A DNA stretch of 64,000 nucleotides, taken from positions 104,198 to 168,197 of the forward strand of contig JAJAGP010001694.1 in the NCBI GenBank assembly GCA_025084515.1, read 5' to 3'. Of the stretch, positions 22,732 to 37,700 are shown piece by piece. The notes below the pieces were generated by a model. That model did no database searches and was not told the origin of the DNA. It saw only the letters and a list, made by a program, of their open reading frames with translations. This DNA comes from Ancistrus triradiatus. Lineage: Eukaryota > Chordata > Actinopteri > Siluriformes > Loricariidae. Made by a program: the position numbers and the translations under genes. Numbering within the stretch: the stretch's first letter is position 1; the number at the start of each line of letters is the position of its first letter.

Positions 22732-25700
22732 CTGCAAGGTAAACACATAAAACAAAAGAGCAACTTTTTACACTCAAAGCATTCCAATAGCTGAGAAATA
22801 CTTGTACATTAGTTTCTGAGAAACCTTGCCTCTATTTATGAAAATTAATTTCTCCCTTCAATTCACAACTATAACGTTCCCCAATTGAAAGAACAATCAA
22901 GTTTGTGTTGCAACTTCTACACATGTTCCCTATTCATTTTTTCCATTTACCCAACACCTCTAGATGTTGTATAAAAAGCTTCTTTAAGCTATGTCAAAGA
23001 AAAGAAGTGTTTGAATGCAGAGTTTCCACTATATAACACATGCTCACTCAAATGCACTGGCTCTTCATAGAATAAAACTTGATCTACAACCCCAAATCAG
23101 AAAAAGTTGGGATAGTATGGAAAGTGGAAAAACATACTTTTTCTCTTCCATTTACTTGTTATTACAAACAGTTTCATTAGACAACCAGATATTTCATGTT
23201 TTGTCTGGGCAACTTAATTTCATTTGTTAATATACATGCATTCCTGCATTTCAGGCCTGCAACACAATCCAAAAATGTTGAGAAGGTAAAGCATTCACCA
23301 CTTTGTATTTACGCAGGTTTTTGACAAGATTTAGACTGGGATGCATGGCTCGTGTTACTAGGGCCAGAGTCTGGCCTGCCTGGCTTGTCCTTTAGCGAGG
23401 AGTGTCAGGTGGGCAGTCTGGCTGAACTGGGCTTCAATCCGCTTGATCCTGACTTGTGCATCCTTGCCTTAGACTAAGGGCAGAGCTGGGGGTTCATAGT
23501 CAAAGAGTCTTATGGTGATCAGAGACATTGGGTTGCTGTCTTCTGCCTCCCGTGGGTTTGCCAATGTCTCATGTGATCCCTCTTGGCTGCGTTTCCTACC
23601 AGTTCTCCTCTTTCTAGCTATGCTGCTAATGCTGCCTGGGTCTCATGCTACACATGGCATCAGTGATTGTTAATAGACACTGTGCTCTTAATCAATAACT
23701 AATAACATTTTCTGTTTTCTCTCCGAGCTGTGTTCCGGTACCAGTTCCTGCCCCACACATGTTCATCCGCTTCAGCTTCACTCAAGCTGCTTCCGTCATC
23801 AGCTCCAGCCCCACCATGCCCAGGCCACACCAGAGGGCAGTAACTCTCTCCCTCCTCTGGTTGGCTGTGGTCGAAGTGCCACCAAAGACGTTCCTGCTTA
23901 GACTCAGGATCCTAGAGTGACTCTGTGTATCGGACTACTTAATGCCGATGTGCATATTTCACATTTTATTTGAACTAGGACTCCATGACATTAGTTTCAT
24001 TCTTAGATTTATCATCTACGCCACCCACGGAGGTTGGGTCCCTTTTTGGGTCTTGGTCCTCCCAAGGTTTCTTCCTCATAACACTTAGGGAGGTTTTCCT
24101 TGCCACTGTCACCCTAGGTTTGCTCAGTTTGGGACTGGACATCGATATTAGGAGATAATCTAAAATTCTAAATTTGCTTTGAGACAATGCTCCATTGTAA
24201 AAAGCGCTATATAAATAAATCTGACTTGACTTGACTTTGTAACACTGCCATTTCTTCTCACAACACTTCAAAGACATTTTGGCAACCAGGATACCAAGTG
24301 ATGAAGTGTTTCAGGAGTCTTGTCATCCCATTCTTCCTGCAAACACACCTCAAGGCAAGCAACAATACGGAGTTGTTGTCATTTCATTGTTTCGTTTCAA
24401 ATTCTACACACTTTCTCTAATATGGACAGGTCAGGACTGCTGACAGGCAAGTCCAGCATCCTCTTCTACTGCAGCCATGCCTTTGCAATGTGTGCAGAAT
24501 AAACACGTCATTGAGAAATGCATACATGTTTTAAAATTTCAATGTACTATACTTTTCTTCATTAATGCTACATTCACATAAGTTTGAATGACCTTTGCCA
24601 AGGACACTAACACAACCCCATACCATCATAGACTGGCTTTTGGACTTGTTGCTGATAACAGTCTGGATGGTCCTTTGCGTCTTTGGTCCAGACGCAGGTC
24701 TTCCAACAAAGACCTGGAATACTGATTCGTCTGAACCCAATGTACTGTGCTATGGTCCAACCCAGATGTACAAGGATATTGTTCACGGAGAGAACATGCA
24801 AATCCCTTTTAAACATTTCAATAATTCAGGCATGTTGTCAACAAACTGGAGATCCTCTACTGATCTTTGCTCCTCAAAGATTAAGTGAATGCTGCTTTTG
24901 TACCAAATCATGAACACAGTCACCTGTTGAAGTCACCTGTTTGAAATCACGTGATCATTTAGCTGGGGTTGTTTTTCCACCTCATTACTAGCCCCAAACT
25001 GCCCCTGTCCCAACATTTTTTGGTTGGAGGCCTGAAAAATGTGTTGGAGGCCTGAAAAGGACGTTTAACAAACGAAATTAATTTGACCAGACAAAACATT
25101 AAATATCTTGGGTTAATACTATCTGCAATTAAATAAATGTAAGACTGCATTTCCCCCCCCCATACAGTCAACTTTTTCTGGGGTTGTTCAAAATGTATCA
25201 CATTACTCACTTTTGAGCTTTCGTGGGTCTTGTGGTTGGTTGGATCCAGATGTAATGCTGGCAGGCTTAAGCGGTTCACTGAAACATGATCTTCCTCTAC
25301 TGTCACTACTCTTACCACTGAAAATAAAGCCAACAAAACAAATTTCAATTCCCCATGCTTATCCAATATATAGAATTTCACTCCATAATAAATTAAAGGG
25401 TTAGCGTACTAAAGATAACCAGGATGGTGTTACCCATTAAAATGTACTCAAAGTCAACTTTGACAGCAACTTCGAATGGTCATTACAATAACCATATAGT
25501 CCAGCAATATGAACCAAGAACCTCAGGCAAGTTTGTATTTCTAGAATACCTATCCTTACATCAATTTGGTAGTTAACTGTAAATATTTAATATAAACAAT
25601 CCTCAGCAAATGTCTTCATAAATGGGTGCCAGTCCGCCTCAGCAAGCCCCACCCAGGATTCAAACCCAACCCCCCAGGAACTAACTGATGTTTCCGGCAG

Positions 25701-28700
25701 CTGGCTCTTACCAGATCCATAACATTAAACTATCAAAACCCCCAAAATGACCAATAGTAATCTCATTAAACTAGTCTGATTTTTGCATGTTAGCATGGAA
25801 GAGCTTTGAGAATACCAAGAAATTTACAAAACTATTACTGTGAAACAATACTGTTTGAGCACAACAAACTGATCCCAGCACAGTTGGACTATTGAATATG
25901 CAGAATATTCTAAGTCAATATATTAGTCTAATAATAAAAATATACAATTTCAAAACACTGATAACATCTTGTCACACTCCAATACTAGCAGGCTTAAGCT
26001 TTAGATCAAATTTCAGTGTTTTTCCACTGTAGTACTAGCAAGGTTTACCATTAACTCAGTAGTTAAACCAGTCAAAACATTTCACACGTAGGGCTAACTG
26101 AATTTATGCAGTGCATGAGAAAGAGATGAATCAAATCAGTGATTTTGGCTGAACCTCGAACTGCCAGAAATTGTTGATCAACTATATAATTTGATTAATC
26201 TTGATTTACACACACTCATTACACAACATGCAGTTTGGGATGCCTTAGTTTAATCCAGTGAATTCAGAGTAACAGTTAACCAATTAGCTCTTATTGCTAG
26301 CGGTACATGCACTTTCACTACACATCCCCGTTTCTGCCCAGACCAATTTTAAGGTGCTTAGAAGGTGGTGATTTGTCGTCACAGCACCGATTGTGTGTCC
26401 ATCAACAGCCAGCCACCATCACCTTCGTTTGCAGTTGTGTCGTGAATGGGAAACCTGGACTGCTATCAACTGGGACTGCATCGTCTTTGGGATCCAATAA
26501 TGGTATGGAGGCCTGGTGGTGAATGCCTCAATGCTGCCTTTGTTGTGGGGAGACACACTGTCCCAACTGCTGGTGTGATGATCTGGGGAGCCATCGCATA
26601 CGAAAGTCGGTCAGCCCAAGTAGTGATCCGAGGGACACTAACAGATCAGCAATATGAGCAGGACATCCTGCAGCCTCTCATGGCAGGGCTTCCAACTGGC
26701 ATTTATCAGAATAATGCTCGCCCACACACAGCAAGGGTTTCCCCAGGAAAGACTCCGCCAGATTGCAACATTTCCTTTGTCTACCCCGTCACCAGATTTA
26801 TCGCCAATCAAGCATTTATGGGACCAGCTGGGACACCAGTTTTGGCAAACTACGAGTGTGGAGGACCTACAGACCCAACTGTGGGCAAATGTGTCACAGG
26901 GGTCTAGCAGTCAACAATCTCTCACTAAGAGGTAAATTACCAAAAAGTAGCCCGAGAGCCTTTTTACAGAGCAACAGGGGAACACTTATGCTCTTGTGAC
27001 CCACTGTCTAAATCAGACCACACCTGTAATCATTTACATATCTGCCTGCCATTCGACATTTCTATCTGGATGCTTTATTTTTTTGTCAATGAGTATATCT
27101 AGTACTAACCAAACTTGTTTTAATAGAGTGGCCTAGTGACTGGTACTGTTGGCGAAGACCTTGTCATACTCTTAAGTGTCATCACAATTTACACCAAATG
27201 ATCAATTTTGTGTAAAATATATTGGTCCAGCTCAGGATGGTACACACTCCCATAACATAGGCCAAATGTCCCACCCATTACAGGACATTGTCTCTATGTA
27301 TTAGTGTTCTAAACATGCAATAATGATTTAAGAGCTAAAAGTGTAACTCACTTTACCCTGCAAATGTATTCTAAGAAAGTATTACTAAACAAGCATCCTC
27401 TAAAAGATTTAGAAAAAAGATTTGTCCTTAAAATAAAATAAAAAATTCTCTGTTTTATGGCACATCGTAATTTCAACAAATTTATTTGAGGGAATTAAAC
27501 ATGGCTTAAGTGCTTTCATTTTCCGAATTCATTCCCCACAAGTAACCCCAAAAGATAGTTATCCAAAATTATGCATATTTAAAAAATAAAAATAAAAACG
27601 TCAGAGTGCACAGAGGAGAAACGTGGTGAACATGTGATGTTCACCACGTTTCTCCTCTGTGCACTCTGACGTTTTTATTTTTATTTATTTTTTAAAAAGT
27701 CCTGACTCTGTGTCAGGACTTTTTCTAGGCAATTCCACCAGATTTTCTAGCTTGACAGATGGCTTTTTTTTTTTAAGGTTGGTCCTTTTTAGGACGACAA
27801 ACAATCTGGTCATGCCTATACTGGCTAATGTTCTCTCAGAAGATGACCAGCAGAACTTTTGTTCCAATCTTATGTATGCATTTAAATCTTGCCTCTTAAA
27901 ACTTCAGGATGATTCCGGGGTAGAGTTCAAGACCAGAGTTGACGTTACTACTGTGCAATGTTTTCTTTCATGATGACGTCAGGACATGATGGTTGTTCAA
28001 TTGAATGCAGACACCTCGTTCAACCAGTAGCACCTACAATCAAATACACCTTTGTTTGCCTGGCTAACACACCATGTCCCAGTATTTAATTGTTCCCGGA
28101 GTTGCCCTGGCTCTGACACCATTCCTGTTCCTCCTCTACCTTTCTCTGTACTGTGTTCTCTCTCTCACTCTTTCTCTTCCTCTTTGCCCTCGCTCCACCT
28201 TTCCACATATATGGGAGGAAGATTGATTTTTTGTAACATGTTCATGTTTTCTAGCTTAGTGAAAAAACAACCAGTTTCTTTCAATAACTTATTGTAACTG
28301 AAGTTACAAATAAACATGATTTAGGTAGGACATGGCAGTTTCACCTACTTTCACTAAAACCTGATTAATCATTTTAAAACAATCCTGGTTGCATATTGTT
28401 TTCTAAAAGGGGGGGGAGGGGGGAATCATGTGAGACAAGCTGTCAGAAATGAGAATTGGCACCATTTTTTACAAAATATACCATGTCGTGGGTACTCAAA
28501 TGGCACAGAACACTATATATGGCCCATCTGTTGAAAAGTTGTCTGGATGGCCTCAAGACTACAACTACTGTTAATGGGGAGGGTTCATGTCAATTACATC
28601 TGGGTGGAACTGACCTGGGCTTGTCTGAGGTATGAGGTAGACCAGGACCTGCAGTACCATGGAGTTCCTGCTGGATGCGTATGTTCCTAGGTGGCTTGGC

Positions 28701-31700
28701 AGCTGAATGAATAAATGCCATCTTCACCTGTCTTCCTGAAGGGGAGCCAAAAGAACAGCACAGCTGGCAATACAAGCAATGGGTGAGATATTTGACAAGA
28801 ATTCTAATGCTCTAAAGCAGGGGTTTTCAAAATCTAAGACAATGTTGGTTTTATTTTTATGATTTTAGTATCATTTGATCATCATGTTGAACACACTCAT
28901 CTGTATTTAGCTTTTAAACACACTTTTGAACACATTAGATTACTTTTGGAAACTTTTATTTACCCCTAGCCCACAATCAAATGTGGATTCGTCACACCAT
29001 AATGTGTGCTTTATGAGCTTTAGCATATCTTGGCCTTTTCACCCTGTTCCTTTTCCAAAAAAGTGGTTTCTTGGCTGCCACCCTATTCCTGATCATTTTT
29101 CGTCGGACTGTGGGAGGGTCAACTTGGAATCTCACTGAAGCTTCCAGATGCTGCTATCAGGTGTAAGGGGAGGTCACACTAAATTGCTTGCCACTGTAGC
29201 CTACAGAACCAGTTTCTGATTTTTTAAAACTTAATACTACATACAAATTCCTGTATTAAAGCAATGGTAAATCTAAAGCAATGACATATCTAATATAATG
29301 ACAGCCTAAGACTTTTGCACAGCACTGTAAACGCGTTCTTATTATAGCCTATTTAATGGGCAAGAAGGACTGTGGTGGCCTAGCGGGTAAGGTACTGGAC
29401 TATGGACCAGAAGATCCATGGTTCAAATCCCACCTCTGCCAAGCTGCCACTGTTGGGTCCTTGAGCAAGGCCCTTAACCCACAATTGCTTGGATTGTAAG
29501 ATTGTATCAATTGTAAGTCGCTCTGGATAAGGGCGTCTGCTAAATGCTGTAAAATGTTAAATGACAAACTTCAAGAATAAATCTGATTCTGATTCTAATC
29601 TGATTTAATAAACGTGCTAATGTGTTAGGGTTTTTAGGTTTTGTTACAACCCCGGTGACAACCAAAAGGTCATCTGTTTTGGTGCTTTTACAACAGGAAT
29701 TTGGCTGACAGCTAAATGAGCATGCCACTTTGAGAATGAGATAAGAGGGAGCGCAACACAGTTTTGTGGAATACAAGGCCACCATTCCCTACCTCTCAAG
29801 TTTTCTCTTGGCTTTATGATCAGTGTTCAAGTCAAAAAGCAAGCAGATTCTCACACGCTAGCAGCATTTAGGAACTATCCAACTTAAAAAGCACAGACAC
29901 ATAACTTGAGACCTTACATGTACCAGACTGTAAAATTAGGACTTCACAAATTGCATTTCTGCTTTCTGTTTCTCACCAATGTCAAATATAACTACAGGTG
30001 TAGTTAGGTCCCTCAAGAATCAGGCAGAAGAATTATTTGCTTCTAGAATATTCATTTGGATGTTCAAATTGTGTAGGTAGGGTCTCATTCACATTCGAAA
30101 ATTGCCTGATATTTTCAGTCTTTCTTTCATAGACGAGTGTGTATTGGGGATTCAATACATAGGAGCATGCATGCTCCTGGTCATTTGTTCTTAATTTTCT
30201 AAGGTCCTGTTAATTTCCTACATCTGATGTGTAGCAGGGCTTTGTTTGCTTCCATACATACATATTTGGTTGGTGATGTCCTGTATGTACTTCTGAATTT
30301 CTGAAATCCAGAAAAATCACATTGTAGAATTTTTTTAAAGAATTTTATTGTAAATTATGGTGGAAAATAAGCATTTGGTCAACAACAAAACTTCAACTCA
30401 ATACTTTGTAACATAACCTTTGTTAGCAATGACAGAGGTCAAACGTTTCCTGTAAGTCTTCACCAGGTTTACACACACTGGAGCTGGTATTCTGGCCCAT
30501 TCCTCCATGCAGATCTCCTCTAGAGCAGTGATGTTTTGGGGCTGTCACTGGGAAACACGGACTTTCAACTCCCTCCACATATTCTCTATGGGGTTGAGGT
30601 CTGCAGACTGGCTAGGCGACTCCAGGACCTTGTAATGCTTTTTACGGAGCCACTCCATTGCCTGAGCGGTGTGTTTGGGATCAGTGTTATGCTGGACGAC
30701 CCAGCCATGTTCCATCTTCAATCCTCTGACTGATGAAAGGAGGTTTTAGCTAAAATCTCACGAATACATGGCTCCCCGTGTTCATCTCCCCTTAAACCAC
30801 GGATCAGTCGTTCCTGTCCCTTTGCAGAAAAGAAAAAAAAACAGCCCAAAGCATGATGTTTCCACCCTCAGCTTCACAGTAGGTAGGGTTCTTGGGATAT
30901 AACTCCGCATTATTCTTCATCCAATACACGATGGAGTGAGTTTTTACAAAAGTTCTATTTTGGTTTCATCTGACGCATGCTATTCTCCCAATCCTCTTCT
31001 GGATCATCCATATAGTCTTCTGGCAAACGTCAGACAGGTCGGAACATTGTATGGCTTAAGCAGGGGGGAGCGACCTGGGGGGGGGGGCCACTGCAGGATC
31101 TGAGTCCCTCTCGGAGTAGACGTTACTGATGGTAGCCTTTGTTACTTTGGTCCCAGGCTCATGCAGGTCATTCATCAGGGCCCTCCGTGTAGTTCTGGGA
31201 TTTGATCACCGTCTACATGGTCACTTTGACCCACAGGATGAGATCTTGTCTGGGGCCAAGATCGAGGGGATATCAATGGTCTTGTATGTCTTCCATTTTC
31301 TTACAGTGCTCCCACAATGATTAATCACACCAACTTGCTCTTGGCCTATGGTAGATTCACTCTTCCCAGCCTGCTGCAGATCTACAGTTTTCTTCATGGT
31401 GTCCTTGACGCTCTTGGGTTTCTGCTATGGGTGAGTTGTTTGGAGTCGGACCGTTTGAGGCTGTGAACAGGTGTCTCTTATACAGGATAACAAGGTCAAC
31501 AGGTGCCCATTGTTTAATACAGGTAACGAGTTGGAGGACAGAAGAGCTTCTTAAAGAAGTTGTCAGGTCTGATGAGCCGGCCAGAAATTTGCGTGTTTGT
31601 GGGGACCAAATACTTATTTTCCACCATGATTTTTAAAATCAATATAACTATTTAAAAAATCCTACAATGTGATTTCTGGTTTATTTTTCTCATTTTGTCT

Positions 31701-34700
31701 CTCCATGTACCTATGATGGAAAATTTCACACCCTCTCTCATCTTCTAAAGGTAGGAGAACTTTGCACAAGTGGCTGATAAATACTTTTTTTGCTTCACTG
31801 CAGCTCACGAAGGATAGCATTATGTAGTAGTTGATACCACCAAAACTAATTTTACCGTAAAATGACCTTTATTTGATGTTTGTTAAGAACACATATTCTG
31901 CCTGAATCTTATTACTAGAAAACTACATTGAGGTACCATCTACTGGTAGCAACACATAACAACCACATGACATTTTTGAACCGGTTTCATAGATCTACAA
32001 TAATGTTGACCTGAAAATTATCAAAAGTCTAAAATGAGACTGGACACTTCTCCAAAGTCTAAAAGAACTTTGAGAATGACCATCAAAATCCATTTAGATT
32101 ACTTGAAACCGTTCCTAAAATGTACTGTAAACGTTAATATAAAGGATATTTGTGCAAGACAAAACTGTTTGCAAATGAAGAGTAAATACCTGCTGAAAAA
32201 CAGGAGTAATTAAGGAGTGACGAAATGAGCTAATTGTTTGACGGAAGCCAAAAATGCAATGATAGAACAGCATTTTATAGAGTTATAGGTGAGGGAGAAT
32301 ATACAGATGTTGTGGGTGAAGGTAATTAAAAGGGAATACTACTACCAATAGGACATAGTGCACATACACTACAGTTGTGTTTGAAAGTTTGCGAACTTTT
32401 CTATATTCTTGCATAAATAGGACCTAAATATCATCAGATTTTTTTTTACACAAGTCCTAAAAGAGATAAAGAGAACTCAGTTAACAAATGAGACCAAAAA
32501 GTATACGGGGTCATACAGTTTGTTTCAATAAGTAGTGAAAGGTTCATCACACAAACATGCGCAAACTTGCACCAAAAATTGTCTCAAACATAGAGTTAGA
32601 AACAGTTTTCTAGTTCCAAACATTGAGCTAACAAGGAAGAGTGAGCACCAGGACCAGTAAGGTAGTAAGGCAACCAGGTCTATAGAAACAAAAACCAGGT
32701 CTATAGCCCAAAAGAAGCTAATTGGTCAAAAAAAGCCCAAAACAGGTGATCTACATGGTGCAAGTATAAGCAAATAAGCAACTATATTTCAGAAACAATA
32801 ACCTGCAAACCGCAACTACCAATATTTCTCAACGACTTTATAGAGAAACAAGCCAAAGGTCACTTACAATATGCAGATCTGGCAAACATGACACGAATAA
32901 TGGACTTCCTCTCTTGTACTCTAAATCCACATAGTGGATTACACACAAGGTTACCTCAAGACTTGTCATGTATACACTCTGAAATCAATGCCAACTTAGC
33001 ATAATCAATTAACCCAACACGCATGTCTTCGGACTGTGGGAGGAAATCGAAGTAACCGGAGTAAACCCACATGTACATGGAAAGGACAGAAAATACCAAG
33101 GCCGCTCCACCCTGGGATTGAACCCAGGACCTTCCTGCTGTGAGGCTACCTACTGATGCAAGCAGGTGTGTATGAACAAAGGCTAAATCCCTTAACTGAT
33201 ACCTTTGGGCTTTCCAGAGTGAGCAGAGACGATGCTCTTCGTGAGCTGCTGAAATTTGCGCTCTCGTTCCTCAAACAGCCTGAGGTACATTTCCCTCCGG
33301 ACTGTTATTCCCCAAGATTAAGGAATTCTGAAATCCTTTTGACAGGTCTTCCCCCGTGATCGGTTACTCCATGTACACATGACAGGCACGTCCGTATAAA
33401 GAAACCAGAAGTCCAGAGGATCACAGTTATACTTCACCACAGTTATGAGAAACACAAGTAAATATGAAAACTTCTTCCACATCCAGTTCATCTGAGGCAC
33501 TTGGCCTTATGCCTGACTGAAGATCAAGTTATATTGTTTGTGGGAAACAAATGGATGTGGAGATTAATTTGAATAACCATGTGTGCATACCAGCTTGAAT
33601 TCACACTTAATATACAGGTTTTTTTTTTATAATTACCATAATATACTTATTGTGAACGCCACTCCTTTTACACCAGCATTATCCAATATAGAGTTAAAAA
33701 TCCTGGTTTAAAAACCCATCTACTTTCAATTAAGTGAGCACATTTTAGTGCTGCATGGGACCCTCCTGTCTTTCATTTGCACATCAAATGGGGGTTGGCC
33801 TCTTTAGATTGATTAATGCCACCTTTATCATGTAAATCTACTCTCTCATAGTACATCTAACATTACAACATAACATGACCTTCAATATACAAATATGGAG
33901 AGGGAATACACAGTGGGCAAAAAAAGTATTTAGTCAGCCACTGATTGTGCAAGTTCTCCTACTTAGAAAGATGAGAGAGGTCTGTAATTTTCATTATAGG
34001 TACACCAACTATGCAAAATGAAAAAAAAAATCCAGGAAATCACATTGTAGGATTTTTAAAGAATTTAATTGCAAATCATGGTGAAATATAAGTATTTGGT
34101 CACCCACAAACAAGCAAGATTTCTGGCTCTCACAGACCTGTAACAACGTATTTAAGAAGCTCTTCTGTCCTCCACTCATTACCTGTGTTAATGGCACCTG
34201 TTTGACCTTGTTATATGTATAAGAGACACCTGGCAACAGCATCAAACTGTCAGACTCCAAATTTAACCATGGCCAAGACCAAAGAGCTGTTGAAGGACAC
34301 CAGGAAGAAAATTGTAGACCTGCAGCAGGCTGGGAAGAGTGAATCTACAATAGGCAAGCAGGTTGGTGTGAATAAATCAACTGTGGGAGCAACTGTAATA
34401 AAATGGAAGACATACAAGACCATTGATAATCTCCCTCGATCTGGGGCCCCACACAAGGTCTCATACCATGGGGACAAAATGATCATAAGAACGGTGAGCA
34501 AAAATCCCAGAACTAAACAGAGTGACCTGATGAATGACCTGCAGAGAGCTGGGACCAAAGTAACAAAGGCTACCATCAGTAACACACTACGCCAAGAGAG
34601 ACTCGGATCCTGCAGTGCCAGGCGCGCCCCCCTGCTTAAGCCAGTACATGTCCAGGCCCCTCTGAAGTTTGCCAGAGAGCATATGGATGATCCAGAAGAG

Positions 34701-37700
34701 GATTGGGAGAATATCATGTGGTATATTAGCAGAAACTTTTGGTAAAAACTCAACTCATCATGTTTGGAGGAAGAAGAATGCGAAGTTGCATCACAAGAAC
34801 ACCATACCTACTGTGAATCATGGGGGTGGAAACAACATGCTCTGGGGCCGTTTTTCTGCAAAGGGGGCAGGACGACTGATCCGTGTTAAGGGAAGAATGA
34901 ACGGAACCATGTATCATGAGATTTTAAGCCAAATCCTCCTTCCATTCAGTGAGAGCATTGAAGATGGAACGTGGCTGGGTCTTCCAGCATAATGATCTCA
35001 AACACACCCCTCAGGCAATGAAAAAGTGGATCCATAAAAAGCATTTCAAGGTCCTGGAGTGGCCTATCCAGTCTCCAGACCTCAAACCCATAGAAAATTT
35101 GTGGAGAGAGTTAAAAGTCTGTGTTACCCCAAAACATCACTGCTCTAGAGATCTGCAAGGAGGAATGGGCCGAAATACCAGCTACAGTGTGTGCAAACCT
35201 GGTGAAGACTTACAGGAAACGTTTGACCTGTGTCATTGCCAAAAAGATTATGTTACAAAGTATTGAGCTGAACTTTTGTTATTGACCAAATACTTATTTT
35301 CCACCATAATTTACAATTAAATACTTTAAAAATCCTACTATGTGATTTCCTGGATTTTTTTTTGTTTTTCATTTTGTCTTTCATAGTTGAAGTGTACCTA
35401 TGATAAAGATTACAGACCTCTCTCATCTTTCTAAGTAGGAGAACTTGCACAATCAGTGGCTGAATAAATACTTTTTTGTCCCACTGTATATCAAAGTCCT
35501 TGTTTTTTATGGTATATAGTTCTGCAGTTACATAATGCACCTCAACTAAATTACAAACATAAAAAAGTCAGAAAATAAAGCCGTGAAGAGCAAATGCAAA
35601 ATGGCCATTCGTTTGACATGGAACAAAGTGTGTGACCGAATGTTAAATTCTTTATTTCCTACCGGATTGTGCTCCTCAATCCGCAGTAGCTGTTCTGGAG
35701 TACAGCGCTCCAGCACCGGCTCCAAAATCTCAAATGGTACACCTCCAATTTCATAAAGCGCTACAAAGCGAAAAATTGAGAGAGAACCACTCAAATTCAC
35801 TGTTATCTAGACAGGGAACCAATCCAGATTAGGCAGCCAATCCATATCACTCACAATCAATGTTGTTCTGCAGTGTCCGAATGCATTGCTGGTACAGGGT
35901 CATCATGGTGGGAAGATGTGCAACCTTACTTCCCGAGTACACTTGCATCTTCTTATTAAGCCGCTGACCAGTAAACACTGGGGGCTCTTCAGAAATCTCT
36001 GCAGCTTTTTCTTCAACTGCAAGGCCCAAACATTTATTAGTTAGTATTGAAACGTACGCTGGAAGTAGAGTTTTAACATGGCTGTTCGGATGCTGTACTT
36101 TTTCCTAGGATGAAGTGTAGTTGAATGAGGTCACAAAGTAAAAACTGACTGGAACAGGAATATTAACTGCACATATTCCAGGTAAATTTAAAGTATTCAG
36201 AGACTGTTTCTTGCAGGTATATGCACCATTTCTTGGTCTTTCTCCTTCATTATTCTGCATGTTTGGAAATTTGAGGTAAAAGCAAAAAAATAATGTTAGA
36301 AACCCTCAAATGATCAGTTATGTACAGACATCTAGTGACTAAATACCTATAGTTATACATGAAATTGTTTGAATCAAATTTAAACAAGACTCCACATTGT
36401 TTCTTGAGTGGAGTCTTGAGGGTAAAGTTTTAGTCTTAATTATTTAAAAAAAACATTCTTAGCAAAACGTATACACTTACACACAGGAGTTTGCACTAAA
36501 CCATTCACACAAGAACAATTTAACAAGTTGCTTCTCCCAATTCAACACAAAAAGTCAATTTTAGTGATAACTGCAGTCTCAGATTATTCATCCTCCTGAG
36601 TAAAGAGCAAGCATTTGCAAATCAAGTGTTGTCTCAAGCACACGAACTAAACATTGCTTCATCATTTCTATCAGGTGTGCTCGAGATACAATACATCTAA
36701 TACCTGGACTCGTTAGGGGTCTGATGACTATGACATTTGATTACATGTTAGAAATATGGCCAAGTCAAGAAAGTTGTGCACAAAGTAAAGAGAAGAGATC
36801 ACCATCTTGCACAAACAAGGAAAAAGGATACAAAAAGGATACCCTAGCGAAAGCATTAAAGGTTCCTAAAGGCACAGTTGGACTCATAGTTCACAAGTCC
36901 AGTTAAAAGAACACTGGGTACACTACCTGGACATGGCAGAAACAGGAAGCTCTCACCAGCTGCCACCAGACTCCTGAGGAGACAGGTGCTCAAAAACCCT
37001 CAAGTGACTGCATAGACCTTCAGTACGATTTGGTTGCAGCAGGCATTGTAGTTTCATTTTGCATAGTAAGGTGCATACTAAAAGCTGAAGGTTGGCTAAA
37101 CTCAAAGATGTATGCCCTACTTGCCCAAAAGCACAAAAGTGAATCTGCTCCAGTATGCTCAAAACCATATAAATAAGGCACAGAAGTTTTGAGATTCTAT
37201 TATTTCGCACGATAAAATAAAACTGGAACTATTCAGGCCCGTGGGTCAGCAATGTGTTCAGAGGAGGAACGCTGAAAAGAACACCATGCCCACAGTTTGC
37301 TTCCTCTGGCACTAGAAACCTGCAGTATGTGGAGGGAAAGATCGAGTCTAGAATCAGGAAATCCTAGGAGAAAACATCATGCCTTCTATGAGATAGCTGA
37401 AGCTTGGACATCACTGGACCTTCCAACAGGACAATGATCCCAAACATGCCTCAAAATCCACCAAGGCTTGGTTTCAGAATAACTCCTGGAAGATTCTGGA
37501 GTGGCCGTCACAGTCACCTGACTTGAACCCCATATAAAATCTGTAGTGGGATTTGATGAAGGAGGTTACAGCAACCTAAGAGCATTAATGAACTGGCCAT
37601 TGCCCATGAGGAATGGGCCAAGATTCCTCAGGAACGCTGCCAGAAGCTGGTGCCTGGCCATGCATCACATTTGCAGCAGGTCATAACAGAAAAAGGGCAC

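Noticed and set aside
27694..27724. Hairpin followed by T run, like a bacterial terminator
   Set aside because: The window is a vertebrate intron; rho-independent termination does not apply. Kept only as part of the palindrome finding.
29370..29445. tRNA gene
   Set aside because: A and B boxes are present but the cloverleaf does not fold convincingly and the sequence continues into a SINE body and tail.
34250..34753. 167-codon minus frame
   Set aside because: Antisense shadow of the Tc1-A transposase N-terminal half.
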